Shown piece by piece: positions 1 to 10,953 of a DNA stretch of 64,000 bases. The DNA comes from Diphasiastrum complanatum. Taxonomy: Eukaryota; Streptophyta; Lycopodiopsida; Lycopodiales; Lycopodiaceae. The notes below the pieces were generated by a model. The model made no database searches. It saw only the letters and a program-made list of their open reading frames with translations, and was not told where the DNA came from. The DNA is taken from NCBI GenBank assembly GCA_029204225.1, contig CM055109.1, forward strand, positions 42,350,044-42,414,043, in the 5' to 3' direction. Numbering within the stretch: the first letter of the stretch is position 1; each line of letters starts with the position of its first letter. The translations under genes and the position numbers were made by a program.

Positions 1-660
1 AACCTTGGAAATCCATGAGTAGGTGAGTACATAAATGATGCAAATCCAGCACCACATGACTCCATAAACCAAGTAGTTTGCACTAGTCCATCTTCAAGGT
101 CTACTTGACACAAGAAAATGACTATGAATTCACCAAAAATTGACAATCTCCAAGTATTGGCACCAATTAGCTCAACACTTGAGAACTTAGCCATGGATGA
201 GTTCTCCAATAGCTTCATTTCTATCAGCAAAATCAGCCAAGAATGCTAGTACAAATCCAACATCAAAACAATGCTCACCAATGTAGCTAGTTTTACCATA
301 TCTTGACAATTTGCACACATCCACATGAAATTGCTCAAACATGAGATAGAACAAGTAAAGTAAACTTGAAAAACACTTCCTTGCTGCTCCTTCGACCTTA
401 CTTGAGTCTTCAATATGCTGCAAAAACAAATCCATAACACCTTTGCCAATTACCTCTCCTTTGATGCTCTTGACTAGCTCCAAATTGCCAACTTCCCTTT
501 TGACTAGTTGAAGCGCTTTGAGATCAACCTCTTGATCTTCAACTTGACCATCAAAGTCATTGAACAAACTTTGTTTTCCAAATCCATTACTTGATTTTAC
601 AGCAAGATAACATCCATCCACTTGCATAGCTCCATGTACACAAGAAGATCTTCCAAAAGA
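1..660 (-). other. Foreign segment replacing RT in element A
   Basis: This segment occupies the place of reverse transcriptase between integrase and RNase H. It is collinear with 61796-62470 of element C at high identity and shows no YVDD, CKW or NAFLNG motif on either strand. I do not recognise its origin. It is in frame with the upstream integrase. See the copy at 61397-62470 for the full length. Confidence 0.7.
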
Positions 661-1433
661 TGTTCCACTCTTCATAAGAGATCGATACTCAAGATCCATT
701 GCTTGGATCCACTCCTCTTCTTTCCTTGCTTGATCTACACTTGTAGGCTCATCCAAAGAGGTTAGGAAAGCAACATAATTTCTAGAAATTACTTGCTTAC
801 CCTTTTGATCATATGTGAGCCTTGAAGGTACTTGTCTTTCTCTTGATGCTCTCCTTGGCTTTTGACTTGATGAAGGTCCATCATCACTACCATCCAAAGT
901 AGAATCCTTCTCATCAACATCAAGAATGTTAGGACCATCTACTTTACCATCAATCATGCTTGAAGACACCTTTGGAATGTTTCCCTCATAAAAAATGACA
1001 TCTCTACCAACAATCACTTTGTTAGTAGAAGGAATGTAAACCTTGTAGGCTTTACTCACCTCACTATATCCAACAAAAATACCTCTTCTTGAAGATGAAT
1101 CCTCCTTGGTCCTATCATGAAGAGTAATGTTGACATAGCATGTGCATCCAAAGGTTCTTAGAAAGTTGACACTTGGCCTCCTCTTGAATAGCATCTCAAA
1201 AGGTGTCCTTCCATCCAAAATAGCACTCGGCCACCTATTGCAGAAGAAATTGGCAAACAACAAAGCTTGATCCCAAAATGGTTTGTCAAGATTAGCACTT
1301 AACCTCATAGCTTTAGCACTTTCACATAAAGTTCTATTCTTCCTTTCAGCCACTCCATTTTGTTGTGGGGTCCTTGATGTTGTATACTCCCTCTTGATCC
1401 CATGCTCATCACAAAAGGCCTTGAACTTGTTAG
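187..1433 (-). pseudogene. Integrase core of element A fused to a non-RT segment
   Basis: Read on the minus strand, the frame carries the second half of a copia integrase. It includes the catalytic glutamate motif PQQNGVAERKN, the GCTCYVN and FVGYSEVSKAYKVY motifs typical of the copia integrase C-terminal side, and a linker ending near LMKSGTSFG. In related elements B and H, RT begins at this point with NTW and CKW motifs. Here the frame instead runs into about 150 residues with no RT motif at all. The frame stops early near 187 because an 11-bp net deletion relative to element C (near 61990-62010) shifts it. The true upstream coding part is at 7748-9463. The protein is not functional as it stands. 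Confidence 0.85.
1429..1433. repeat. Target-site duplication GTTAG, left copy (element B)
   Basis: GTTAG directly precedes the TG of the 5' LTR and recurs at 7748-7752 directly after the CA of the 3' LTR. Removing element B and one copy restores the reading seen uninterrupted in element C near 63236. Confidence 0.95.
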
Positions 1434-2295
1434 TGTTGAAAATTGTCACTTCTCACTTGACATTGGTTCATGTAAATATTGATCAAACATTAGAATATGT
1501 TGATGATATGATTTCACACGTGTGGAGCATGTTCCCATGTGTGAAAGGATGTACTTTTCATGTTTGTATATATCCAAATTGATTTTGTATCATTCTAGTT
1601 AGTGTGAACATGAAATGACTAGTTTTTAGTCAAGTTGACTAGTCACCTACAAATTAGCTTTTCCTTGCATGTGCATGAGTAAATGCTCCCACATGGCAAG
1701 TGGATGTTCACATGTGTGTATAGAGTACTAGAAGATAAGAGTTGACCATTTTCCTTAGATCCTATTTTGTAGGGAATATTCCTATATTCTAGGAAACTAG
1801 CTTTTTGGATTTTAGTCATATTCTAGAAGGTCAACTATTGGATAAGGATCAAGGATGGATCAAATGGATAGATATGAGTGATGTGGCACTCTTCACACGT
1901 GTGAAGGCCTGCTGGACTGTACCAGACTCATGGATGTACTTGATCCATAAAAGGATCATCATTTTGCTAAGAAAATTGATGAGACTTTTGCACTCTACAC
2001 TTTTGTGAGATTTCTAGTCATTTGTCTTGTGATTTTTATGCATGATTGCTATCTAGTATCATTGTACTTGTTGTTTCAGGTGCAGTCCGTACAGTGGACA
2101 GTACTCCACACGTGTGAAGCCGCTCTCACTAAAAAATGATGTGTTGATCCATTGCTCTTGCTTAAATCCAAGTGTAGTGAATCTAGATCAAGATCTAATG
2201 TGTAGAACTTGATAGATTCATTGATTAAGCAACCAATAACTCTCTATGATTGTAAAGTACAATCATTATTGTCCTAAAAACTGTAAAATTTATCA
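1434..2295 (+). repeat. 5' LTR of element B
   Basis: The LTR starts TGTTGAAAATTG and ends TTTATCA immediately before the primer binding site. It contains three copies of a CACACGTGTG core: 1513-1525, a perfect 16-bp palindrome at 1891-1906, and 2107-2116. A short ORF of 67 codons at 1805-2008 is repeated identically in the 3' LTR and is not considered a gene. Confidence 0.96.
1891..1906. promoter_or_regulatory. 16-bp perfect palindrome with G-box core
   Basis: CTTCACACGTGTGAAG reads the same on both strands and centres on CACGTG, the plant G-box/ABRE-type core bound by bZIP and bHLH factors. The same palindrome is in the 3' LTR at 7343-7358 and, in the same 16-bp form, in the solo LTR at 16291-16306. 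A regulatory role is inferred, not shown. Confidence 0.5.
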
Positions 2296-2307
2296 TGGTA
2301 TCAGAGC
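2296..2307 (+). other. Primer binding site, initiator tRNA-Met (element B)
   Basis: TGGTATCAGAGC follows directly after the LTR and is complementary to the 3' end of plant initiator tRNA-Met, the usual primer of copia elements. Confidence 0.93.
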
Positions 2308-2891
2308 TAAGTAAGAGAGTGATCATTGAATCATAAATCTTGTAAAGATCATTGGCAAAATTTGTTTTTTGGCCAATACTAGTGAGGGCGAGTTCTTCTA
2401 GAGTGATAACTTGTAATCATTTGGATCAAAACGACTTGGAGGCTGTGTATGTACTTTTCACACGTGTGAAACCGTACAGCAACTTTCAATTCAAGTTACT
2501 TTGTGTTTTTTGGTCCCAAAATCACAATACTAGTTCATTTTTGGTGCTTTTTGAAGCATAGTATTGATCTAGATTCATTCTAACTAATGCCTATGACCAA
2601 ATAGTGTTTTGGATCATTGAAGCATTTCTTTTTAGAGTCTAAGATCAGATCTAAGAGGCTGATTTGTTCAGATCCTTAGTTGAAGTGAAATCTCTAAGAA
2701 AAGTGTAAAGCAATTTTTTTTTGTGAGAGTGAAAGCTAGAAATTTTTGGTAAGATCTTTGAGTATCATTCAAGCTTGTGTGTTAGTTTGATAGAGACAAG
2801 CCTATAGGCATTCTAGTAAGCTTTAGGCCACTTCATAGATCTTTTAAAATTCAAAAATCTTTGTGATTTTTAAAATAGCATTCATTCTAAA
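2308..2891 (+). other. Untranslated leader of element B
   Basis: This non-coding leader lies between the primer site and gag. A further copy of the G-box palindrome (TTTCACACGTGTGAAA) lies at 2456-2471, so the motif is not confined to the LTR. No real ORF is supported here. Confidence 0.7.
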
Positions 2892-5800
2892 ATGTCATCC
2901 ATGGGTGGATATTTGATGGAATCAAGTGAGAGACTCACTTCCACAAATTATTCCATTTGGAAAGTGAGAATGGAATCACTCCTAGTGATCCATGATCTAT
3001 ATAACATAGTTCAAGGAGTAGAGGAAGAGCCTCAAACTCCCCAAGAACAAGCCAAATACAAGAAGAGAGCAAGATTAGCTCTACATTGCATAAAGTTAAA
3101 TGTATGCAATGACCTCTTGAAAGAGGTGTCTTCTTGTACCTCATCCAAAGAGGCTTGGGATTCATTAAAGAGCATTTATGAATCCAACAATACTTCAAGA
3201 ATCCTCATGCTAAGAAATCAAGTTTTCCAAAGCATGAAAGGAAGTGGAGAGAGTGGACAAGAGTATGTTCTTAGGATCAAATCTCTTAACAAGGAGTTAA
3301 GTGCAATAGGAGAGAAGATCCAAGATCAAGAACTAGTACAAATCATTTTGAATGGTCTAAGTGATGAGTTTACCAACTTAGTCCAATCATTTGCCATTCA
3401 AGACTCTCTTCCATCCATTGAAAAGTTGCACAATGTTCTTGTGGCCGAGGAGAGTAGGCTTCTACACCTCAAGACAAGAATGGATAGCATGTCACTTAAT
3501 GGAGGAGAGGAGAAAGCTAACTTTACATCTAAAGGCAAGAAAAAGCAAAATCCATTCAAGAAAAATCAAGGCAAGGAGGCCGAGATGAAGAATGGAGGAT
3601 CTACCTCCAAAGGCAAAGTGAAGAACAAGGCAAAACTAAAGTGTTTCTTTTGTGGAAAGAAAGGACACTTTGCCTCAGAATGCTACTTGAAGAAGAATCA
3701 ACAAGCCAAAGGAGATCAAGGGAACATTGCTCAAGAGGAAGAATATGAGGATGGATTCAACACATCCTTAATGGTTGCATCTACACCAACTTCAAGTCAA
3801 GACACATGGTGGATAGATAGTGGGGCTAGTTCCCACATGTCCTTTAACAAGCATTATTTTTCTACTCTTCTATCTTGTAATGACTCTAAGAAGTCAATAT
3901 ACACTGCTAGTGATCAAGCATGCAAGATAGATGGCATAGGATCTATACCTCTTTGTTTAGGCACATCTAAAAGGATAGATCTAGATAATGTTTTGTATGT
4001 TCCTACCATTTCAAGAAACTTGCTTAGTGTAGGACAATTAATGGAAAATGGACTAGATGTACATTTCAAGAATGGAGTTTGTTCCATCTTGAAAAATGAT
4101 AAGTGCATAGCTAGTGGCATTAAGCAAGGTAGACTTTTCAAGTTGGATGCTAATGTTGCAAGTGAAAGTGTGAACTTGGCTAGGGAGGAGCTAACTCAAG
4201 TGGAGCTTTGGCATAAGAGATTAGGCCATCCTAATCTTCAATCTATGGAGTCAATGGCAAGCAAGGAACTAGCTCTCGGCCTACCAAGAGCTTTCAAGAA
4301 GTGTGGAAAAATGTGTGAGGCATGTGGCCTTGCAAAGTCACACAAATCTTCTTACAAGAAATCTTCATCAAGATCTCTCTCTCCCTTGGATCTCATACAT
4401 TCTGATGTACATAGTTTTTCACATGCAAGTAATGGAGGTGCCTTGATGTATGTAACTTTTATAGATGATTGTACTAGATTCACATGGATTGAGTTACTAT
4501 CAAAGAAAAATCTTGTTTATGAAGCTTTCATTAAGTTCAAGTCTCTAGTAGAGAAACAACTTAGTACTTCTATCAAAGCACTAAGATGTGATAATGGAGG
4601 AGAGTACACCTCCAATAAAATGAAAGACTTTTGTGAGATCAATGGTATTAAGTTACAATACACTTGTTCCTACACCCCTCAACAAAATGGGGTGGCCGAG
4701 AGGAAAAATAGGAGTCTATGTGAGTGTGCAAAGTCCTTGAGGCTTGATGCATCACTTCCCATCTCATTTTGGGGAGAAGCCATAACATGTGCTAATTATT
4801 TGTGTAATAGACTTCCTAGTAGTGCTATAGATGGGATCTCACCTTATCAAGCCTTGTTTGATAAGAAACCCAATGTAAAATATTTTAAGATCTTTGGATG
4901 TACTTGTTATGTACACATTCCTTTGGAGACTAGAAGGAAAGAAGATGCTACCTCCTTCAAAGGAATCTTTGTTGGCTATGGAGAAAATAGCAAGGGATAT
5001 AGGATATATGATCCTACATCCAAGAAAGTAAAGGTAAGCAAGGATGTACTTTTTGATGAGTCACAATTTGCTAAGAGCTTGTCAAATGGATCTAACCCAT
5101 TGTGCATTGAAGATCTTGACAAATCCGAGGAGGATCTTGACAAACCCGAGGAGGATCATGACAAACCCGAGGATGGAGATTTGGATCCAAGTCAAAAGGG
5201 GCCAAGAAGATCATCAAGGAGCAAGGCCGAGCCCTCAAGGCTTACCTATGTGGACAAGGGAAAGCAAAAGGAAGGCTCTACATCTTCTACCTCTTACTCT
5301 TTTTTAGCTACATTGATTGAAGAACCATCATCTTTTGAAGAAGCATGTAAATCTAAAGTTTGGAGAGATGCAATGCAAGTAGAGTATGATGCATTAGAAG
5401 AAAATCATACTTGGAATCTTGTAAATCTTCCAAGAGGAAAGAAACCACTTGCATGTAAGTGGATTTATAGAATTAAGTACAATCAAGATGGATCTATTAG
5501 TAAATACAAAGCTAGGCTTGTTGCTAAGGGATTTCTTCAAATAAAAGGATTGGATTATGAAGAAACATTTGCACCTGTAGCTAAGCTTGTAACTATTAGA
5601 TTAATCATTTGCATTGCTACTTTGTTCAAATGGGATCTCTACCAAATGGATGTGACAAATGCCTTCTTGAATGGCTTCTTAGAAGAGGAAATCTACATGA
5701 TGCAACCCGAGGGCTTCATCAAGATTGGTGAGGAGCAAAAGGTGTGCTACTTAAGGAAGAGCCTATATGGCTTGAAGCAAGCACCTAGAGCTTGGTACTC

Positions 5801-6872
5801 TAGGTTGCATGATTTTCTCTATTCCCTTGGCTTTGTACTAAGTGCTTATGAACCTTCTTTATATTTCAAATGTAATGAAGGAAAGATCATCATTTTGGTT
5901 CTTTATGTTGATGACATCATTATGACAGGAAATGATGATGATGGCATAGGCAAAGTAAAAGTTGACTTATCTAGTGAGTTCAAGATGGTAGATCTAGGCT
6001 TCCTAAAGTTTATACTTGGGATAGAAGTGTCTAGAAGTAGCAATTGTACTTTCATAAGTCAATCTAAGTATGCTACTTCCATTCTTGAAAGATTTGGTAT
6101 GAAAGATTGTAAGGGGATTGACACCCCTATGGAGCATGTTGTGAAAGCAACTAATGAAGGTGATGAAGCATCCTTTGAGGACATCACTCTCTTTAGGAAG
6201 CTTATAGGCTCTCTAATCTATTTAACCATCACTAGACCTGACTTAAGTTTTTGTGTAAGCAAGTTGAGTCAAAGTATGCAAGCTCCTTTAATTCATCATT
6301 GGAAAAGTGCCAAGAGAGTACTTAGATATGTTTCTAGTACTAGATTTTTTGGTATACTTTATGAAGGATCTAACTTGCACTTGAGAGCCTACTCGGATTC
6401 AGATTTTGCAGGTGACAAGATGGATAGGAAGTCCATTAGTGCATTTGCAACATTTCTTTGTGGAGGAGTGATATCTTGGCTTTCCAAAAAGCAAGATACA
6501 ATCTCACTATCTTCTTGTGAAGCCGAGTACAAGGCATTGACTTCAACAACCAAAGAGCTCTTATGGCTAAGAAGACTCTTGATGGAACTACATGTGCTAG
6601 AGGCCGAGGAGATCCCTTACATATTTTGTGACAATCAAGCTTCTCAACAAATTGCTTCAAATCCTATCTTCCATGCTAGAACAAAGCATATTGAGATAGC
6701 TCACCACTTTGTGAGGGAGAAGGTACAATCCAAGGAAGTGCAACTACATCATGTACCATCATCCGAATGCATAGCTGATATCTTAACCAAACCATTGTCC
6801 AAAGATCCATTTTTTAAGTTAAGATATGCTCTTGGAATTGTAGATAGATGTACACTAGATTTGCCAAGTTAG
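2892..6872 (+). CDS. Gag-pol polyprotein of copia element B, intact
   Basis: This single 1326-residue polyprotein makes every protein the element needs. Order: gag domain (about 1-200), basic linker, zinc knuckle CX2CX4HX4C at 251-264, aspartic protease with WWIDSGASSHM and catalytic Asp about 309, pre-integrase zinc-binding region with WHKRLGH and CEAC, and integrase with Asp505, Asp567, Glu603 (D-61-D-35-E spacing). Then follow RT with NAFLNG, LYGLKQAPRAW and YVDD at 1005-1008, and RNase H with SDSDFAGD and SSCEAEYKAL (Glu about 1210). The start at 2892 gives the expected gag N-terminus (NYSIWKVRMESLL). The stop at 6872 falls just before the polypurine tract. No frameshift or stop interrupts it. 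Gag and pol share one frame, so the gag excess must arise by another route. Confidence 0.97.
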   Translation: MSSMGGYLMESSERLTSTNYSIWKVRMESLLVIHDLYNIVQGVEEEPQTPQEQAKYKKRARLALHCIKLNVCNDLLKEVSSCTSSKEAWDSLKSIYESNNTSRILMLRNQVFQSMKGSGESGQEYVLRIKSLNKELSAIGEKIQDQELVQIILNGLSDEFTNLVQSFAIQDSLPSIEKLHNVLVAEESRLLHLKTRMDSMSLNGGEEKANFTSKGKKKQNPFKKNQGKEAEMKNGGSTSKGKVKNKAKLKCFFCGKKGHFASECYLKKNQQAKGDQGNIAQEEEYEDGFNTSLMVASTPTSSQDTWWIDSGASSHMSFNKHYFSTLLSCNDSKKSIYTASDQACKIDGIGSIPLCLGTSKRIDLDNVLYVPTISRNLLSVGQLMENGLDVHFKNGVCSILKNDKCIASGIKQGRLFKLDANVASESVNLAREELTQVELWHKRLGHPNLQSMESMASKELALGLPRAFKKCGKMCEACGLAKSHKSSYKKSSSRSLSPLDLIHSDVHSFSHASNGGALMYVTFIDDCTRFTWIELLSKKNLVYEAFIKFKSLVEKQLSTSIKALRCDNGGEYTSNKMKDFCEINGIKLQYTCSYTPQQNGVAERKNRSLCECAKSLRLDASLPISFWGEAITCANYLCNRLPSSAIDGISPYQALFDKKPNVKYFKIFGCTCYVHIPLETRRKEDATSFKGIFVGYGENSKGYRIYDPTSKKVKVSKDVLFDESQFAKSLSNGSNPLCIEDLDKSEEDLDKPEEDHDKPEDGDLDPSQKGPRRSSRSKAEPSRLTYVDKGKQKEGSTSSTSYSFLATLIEEPSSFEEACKSKVWRDAMQVEYDALEENHTWNLVNLPRGKKPLACKWIYRIKYNQDGSISKYKARLVAKGFLQIKGLDYEETFAPVAKLVTIRLIICIATLFKWDLYQMDVTNAFLNGFLEEEIYMMQPEGFIKIGEEQKVCYLRKSLYGLKQAPRAWYSRLHDFLYSLGFVLSAYEPSLYFKCNEGKIIILVLYVDDIIMTGNDDDGIGKVKVDLSSEFKMVDLGFLKFILGIEVSRSSNCTFISQSKYATSILERFGMKDCKGIDTPMEHVVKATNEGDEASFEDITLFRKLIGSLIYLTITRPDLSFCVSKLSQSMQAPLIHHWKSAKRVLRYVSSTRFFGILYEGSNLHLRAYSDSDFAGDKMDRKSISAFATFLCGGVISWLSKKQDTISLSSCEAEYKALTSTTKELLWLRRLLMELHVLEAEEIPYIFCDNQASQQIASNPIFHARTKHIEIAHHFVREKVQSKEVQLHHVPSSECIADILTKPLSKDPFFKLRYALGIVDRCTLDLPS

Positions 6873-6885
6873 AAGTGAGGAGGAG
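6871..6885 (+). other. Polypurine tract of element B
   Basis: AGAAGTGAGGAGGAG abuts the TG of the 3' LTR, where plus-strand DNA synthesis would be primed. Confidence 0.85.
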
Positions 6886-7747
6886 TGTTGAAAATTGTCA
6901 CTTCTCACTTGACATTGGTTCATGTAAATATTGATCAAACATTAGAATATGTTGATGATATGATTTCACACGTGTGGAGCATGTTCCCATGTGTGAAAGG
7001 ATGTACTTTTCATGTTTGTATATATCCAAATTGATTTTGTATCATTCTAGTTAGTGTGAACATGAAATGACTAGTTTTTAGTCAAGTTGACTAGTCACCT
7101 ACAAATTAGCTTTTCCTTGCATGTGCATGAGTAAATGCTCCCACATGGCAAGTGGATGTTCACATGTGTGTATAGAGTACTAGAAGATAAGAGTTGACCA
7201 TTTTCCTTAGATCCTATTTTGTAGGGAATATTCCTATATTCTAGGAGACTAGCTTTTTGGATTTTAGTCATATTCTAGAAGGTCAACTATTGGATAAGGA
7301 TCAAGGATGGATCAAATGGATAGATATGAGTGATGTGGCACTCTTCACACGTGTGAAGGCCTGCTGGACTGTACCAGACTCATGGATGTACTTGATCCAT
7401 AAAAGGATCATCATTTTGCTAAGAAAATTGATGAGACTTTTGCACTCTACACTTTTGTGAGATTTCTAGTCATTTGTCTTGTGATTTTTATGCATGATTG
7501 CTATCTAGTATCATTGTACTTGTTGTTTCAGGTGCAGTCCGTACAGTGGACAGTACTCCACACGTGTGAAGCCGCTCTCACTAAAAAATGATGTGTTGAT
7601 CCATTGCTCTTGCTTAAATCCAAGTGTAGTGAATCTAGATCAAGATCTAATGTGTAGAACTTGATAGATTCATTGATTAAGCAACCAATAACTCTCTATG
7701 ATTGTAAAGTACAATCATTATTGTCCTAAAAACTGTAAAATTTATCA
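6886..7747 (+). repeat. 3' LTR of element B
   Basis: It is 862 bp, the same length as the 5' LTR and identical to it except for one visible substitution. It ends TTTATCA at 7747, followed by the GTTAG duplication. Confidence 0.96.
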
Positions 7748-7752
7748 GTTAG
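7748..7752. repeat. Target-site duplication GTTAG, right copy (element B)
   Basis: This is the right-hand partner of 1429-1433. Element A coding sequence resumes here. Confidence 0.95.
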
Positions 7753-9463
7753 ATATGTACTCACCACCATTGTCACCTCTCAAGCACTTGATCTTTGTGG
7801 AAAATTGGTTCTCCCTTGCATTCTTGAACTTGACAAAGACATCATACACTTCATCCTTGCTCTTTAGTAGATAGATCCAACAAAATCTACTAAAATCATC
7901 AATGAATGTTACATACATCTTAGCTCCACTATTGCTAATTGTAGTAAATCCATGAATATCCGAATGTACAAGTTGAAAAGGCTTTGTAGATCTAGAAATA
8001 GATCTAGTATAAGGTAGTCTATGTGACTTAGACAAAGCACAAGACTCACAAACATGCTTGTCATTACTTAAGGAACTTGGAAGACCAATCAGAACCTTCT
8101 TCCTTGCCATTACCTCCAATGACTTGAAGTTGAGGTGTCTCATCCTTTTGTGCCAAACCTCTTGAATAGAAATTTGCTCCCTTGCAACACATCCAACTTG
8201 GTTAGCAATAACACAAGCATCAAGTTTGAACAACTTCTCTTGCCTTTTACCTTTTCCAATCAAGACATCCTTCCTTTTGATCAAACAAGCATCTCCATCA
8301 AACTCCACCTTGAGGCCCTTACTTAGCATTTGACTCACACTAAGCAAATTCTTGGTAATAGATGGAATAAACAAGACATCCTCCAAATGAACATTCCTAT
8401 TTGTAGAGAGAGAAATAGGAATTGTGCCAATCCCTTTGATTGCACACTCACCATCATTGGCCGTGTAGATCACCCTCTTGTCATCTCCATATGCCAACAA
8501 AGAAGTGAAGTACTCTTTGTGAAAGGTCATGTGTGAACTTGCTCTCCTATCAATCCACCAAGGATCTAGATCTCCATCATTAGCAAGCATAGATGAAGAC
8601 ATCACAAAAGCATCATCATTTTCATCTTGGACATCCAAACCATCCTCATCAAGAGTAAGATTACCTTGCTTGTCTCCTTGATCTCTCTTCTTCTTGTAGC
8701 ACTCACTTGCAAAGTGTCCTTTGATGCCACAATAGAAGCACTTGAGCTTTGATCTATCCTTCTTTTTGCCACTTGAAGAAGCATCCACTTGATCTTGCCC
8801 TTTAGACCACTTGCTTTTGGTTTTGCCCTTGAATTTGCCCTTTGTGAACATAGCATCCTCTTGAAGTGTCGATGTAGATCCACCTCTTGCTTGAAGCCTA
8901 TATTCCTCATTGATCAAGATCTCTTGAAGATCCATCAAACTTGGCAAATTCTTTTGAATAGCAATACTTTGAACAATGTTAGCATGAGCATCGAACAAGC
9001 CATTAAGAATCACTTGAATAAGCTCTCCTTCCTTAATGCTTTCATCTATGCAAGCTAACTCATCATTCAATGCTTTCATTCTCAAAACAAAAGTACTTGG
9101 ACTTTCTTCATTCTTTTGCAAACAAGAAAAGATTTGCCTTCTTAGAGTCAACACTCTAGAAGTAGACTTGGATTCATAAAGCTTCTTCAATGAATTCCAA
9201 GCTTCCAAAGATGATGTGCACTTACCAACTTCCTTGAGAAGTTCATTGGTAACATTCATCTTTATCATGTGTAGAGCCTTCTTGGCCCTCTTGTCATACC
9301 TCAATTGATCTTGTTGTGTTGCTGGTCTCTCCTCCAAACCTACAACAATATCCAAAACATCATTCATCTCAAGAAGTGACTCCATCCTCACTTTCCATAA
9401 TGAATAGTTACTTGAGGTAAGCCTATCATTGGCTTCCAACATGACTCCAATTGAGGTTGCCAT
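7748..9463 (-). pseudogene. Gag-protease-integrase N-terminal half of element A
   Basis: The frame starts at 9463 with a gag domain (NYSLWKVRMESLLEMND). A zinc knuckle CFYCGIKGHFASEC follows, then protease, the pre-integrase WHKRMRH and CESC motifs, and the integrase motifs HSDIHGF and RGDNGGEY. The first two integrase acidic residues are present. The protease active site reads WWIDRRASSHM where DSGAS is expected, so protease is probably dead. The frame is open to the insertion point of element B, which splits the gene. Its continuation is at 187-1433. Confidence 0.9.
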
Positions 9464-10051
9464 GTAGCAATGACCTGATCTTCTCTTTCAACCTACTTCA
9501 ATGCACAAATCACTCTTTGAACAACAACAAATGCTTTCAAAAGAAATCACCAAGATTTGAAACTATCTCACAAATTCTCTTCTAGCACTTATCCAAGCAA
9601 ATCAACATATAGAATCATGGAATCTTGATCAACCTATGATCTATCCTCAATATAATGACTTTTGCCACTTTCTAAGATTGAAACACACTCAAATGAAGTC
9701 CAGCAACCTCACTATCTAGAGATCCAATCAAAAATTAGGGTTTTGACAAAATCACAAAAAATTGACTATTCCAAATCTACATGCAAATGCTGAAAATTTG
9801 ATATGCAATCTATAAGCCACCACTTAGGCTGAACCAATGATCCAGAAATCGGCCAAATCCAGCATGTGAATTCAAAAAACGGAATTGAACAAGTATATTG
9901 ACCTATTTAGTGTTTTGATCTACAAAAGATCCAATCTACAAAAGCAAAAAATCCGATTTTGGTGTAGAATCCTCTCTAGCATGCTCTAGACTTTATATCT
10001 TCACCAAATCATTGATAGATCTGATTTCCTCCTTCATAACCTGAAACACAA
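9464..10051 (-). other. Untranslated leader of element A
   Basis: This non-coding stretch lies between primer site and gag on the minus strand. It is AT-rich and I see no ORF or conserved motif in it. Confidence 0.7.
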
Positions 10052-10063
10052 GCTCTGATACCA
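10052..10063 (-). other. Primer binding site, initiator tRNA-Met (element A)
   Basis: Plus-strand GCTCTGATACCA is the complement of TGGTATCAGAGC. It abuts the CA end of the minus-strand 5' LTR at 10064. Confidence 0.92.
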
Positions 10064-10709
10064 TGTGAAAGATTTCAGATCCTTAAGATCCAATCTACTT
10101 GAATGATCTTTGGTTAGAAAGAGAAATACACTACCAATTTCACCAATGTAGAAAAATCAGCATCTACACACAATTTGAGATGCAAATACTAATAGAACTT
10201 GATCAAACTTGAATGAAATGATTATGTACTATTGATGTCCATACAAAACCAGCAAGCTACTGTATTTCACACATGTGGATCCAAAAATAGCAAATATAGA
10301 TCATTCTACACATAGAATTGCAAGCAATCACCAAGATAATGCACCAATGGATAGTAGAACCCAAGAGAACCATGTATAAGCATGAAATGAGATAGAGAAG
10401 AGAGAAGATGACTCTCTCCATGAGTTACATCCTTTTATAGCAGGTCCAAACCCTATTTGGCCACTTGGCTTTCCCACCAAAATGCTAACCCTACCAATTT
10501 TGGGTATTCAATGTACCCAACTTATTCAGATTGAATCTACTCAAACTCGCATTCTATCTTTCCCACACTTTCAAAAAGTGTTTATTCAAATGAAATTTAG
10601 ACTAATGAACTTTAAAAAGTCAACCTCTAAGTGTAAAACAAGTTTTGGCCTCAATATGCCAAATATGGAAATATTGCAAAATGTGATGAAACTAGTTGAA
10701 TCTTTCACA
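10064..10709 (-). repeat. 5' LTR of element A
   Basis: It is bounded by TGTGAAAGATT and AATCTTTCACA, 646 bp. It is homologous to the 3' LTR of element C (60166-60815). A TATA box lies on the minus strand at 10432-10440 (CTATAAAAGG). The G-box palindrome is degraded here to TTCACACATGTGG at 10266-10278, whereas element C keeps CACGTG. Confidence 0.92.
10432..10440 (-). promoter_or_regulatory. TATA box in the LTR of element A
   Basis: The minus strand reads CTATAAAAGG. The same box is at 60535-60542 in element C. Its place in the LTR, before the probable R region, suits a transcription start for the element. Confidence 0.55.
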
Positions 10710-10953
10710 AATACTGGAGTTTTGACTTGGAATGTAGAAAGTTATTGCAAATTTGGGATGGACAACTTATGTATTTATATAATAATTATTTAAAGGCCAC
10801 TAGCAATAAAAGCGCAAATTCAAAAAAAGAAGAGCTAACCCACATCTGATTTGACCTTGTTTACTAGAAAAGAACAAGGCAAGAAAAAATGTTGTTATCT
10901 TTTATTTTTATTTACTAACAATACAACAAGTAAGCTTAAAAGAGTACTATTAG
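10710..10953 (+). repeat. Low-copy sequence L, split by element E
   Basis: About 10800-10915 matches 54583-54675 in the same orientation. The homology resumes after element E at about 13803-13944, which matches 54676-54818. No convincing gene was found. The 103-codon ORF at 10482-10793 overlaps an LTR and is not credited. Confidence 0.6.
10949..10953. repeat. Target-site duplication ATTAG, left copy (element E)
   Basis: ATTAG precedes the 5' LTR and recurs at 13779-13783 after the 3' LTR. Confidence 0.9.

Larger units (their letters stand above)
1..1433 (-). mobile_element. Copia element A, 3' portion (left of the B insertion)
   Basis: This is the downstream half of a minus-strand Ty1/copia element whose upstream half lies at 7748-10709. 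The two halves share a protein family and are separated by element B, with the 5-bp duplication GTTAG on both sides. Positions 1-1433 closely match 61796-63240 in element C. The RNase H and 3' LTR of this copy lie beyond the left edge. About 1-660 is not retroelement pol but the foreign segment described as a finding. Confidence 0.9.
1434..7747 (+). mobile_element. Complete Ty1/copia retrotransposon B
   Basis: This is a full-length element of 6314 bp: 862-bp LTR, primer site, leader, a single 1326-codon gag-pol, polypurine tract, 862-bp LTR, flanked by GTTAG. The two LTRs differ at one base that I can see (A in AGGAAACTAG at about 1794, G in the 3' copy). The long ORF is unbroken. Both facts indicate a very recent insertion that may still be competent. 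It sits antisense inside the integrase of element A. Confidence 0.96.
7748..10709 (-). mobile_element. Copia element A, 5' portion (right of the B insertion)
   Basis: Read on the minus strand, it contains the 5' LTR (10064-10709), tRNA-Met primer site (10052-10063), leader, and gag through the start of integrase. It continues at 1433 on the other side of element B. Confidence 0.93.

Noticed and set aside
1805-2008. 67-codon ORF in the LTR of B, repeated at 7257-7460
   Set aside because: It is identical in both copies only because the LTRs are. No motif and no start context. Not a gene.
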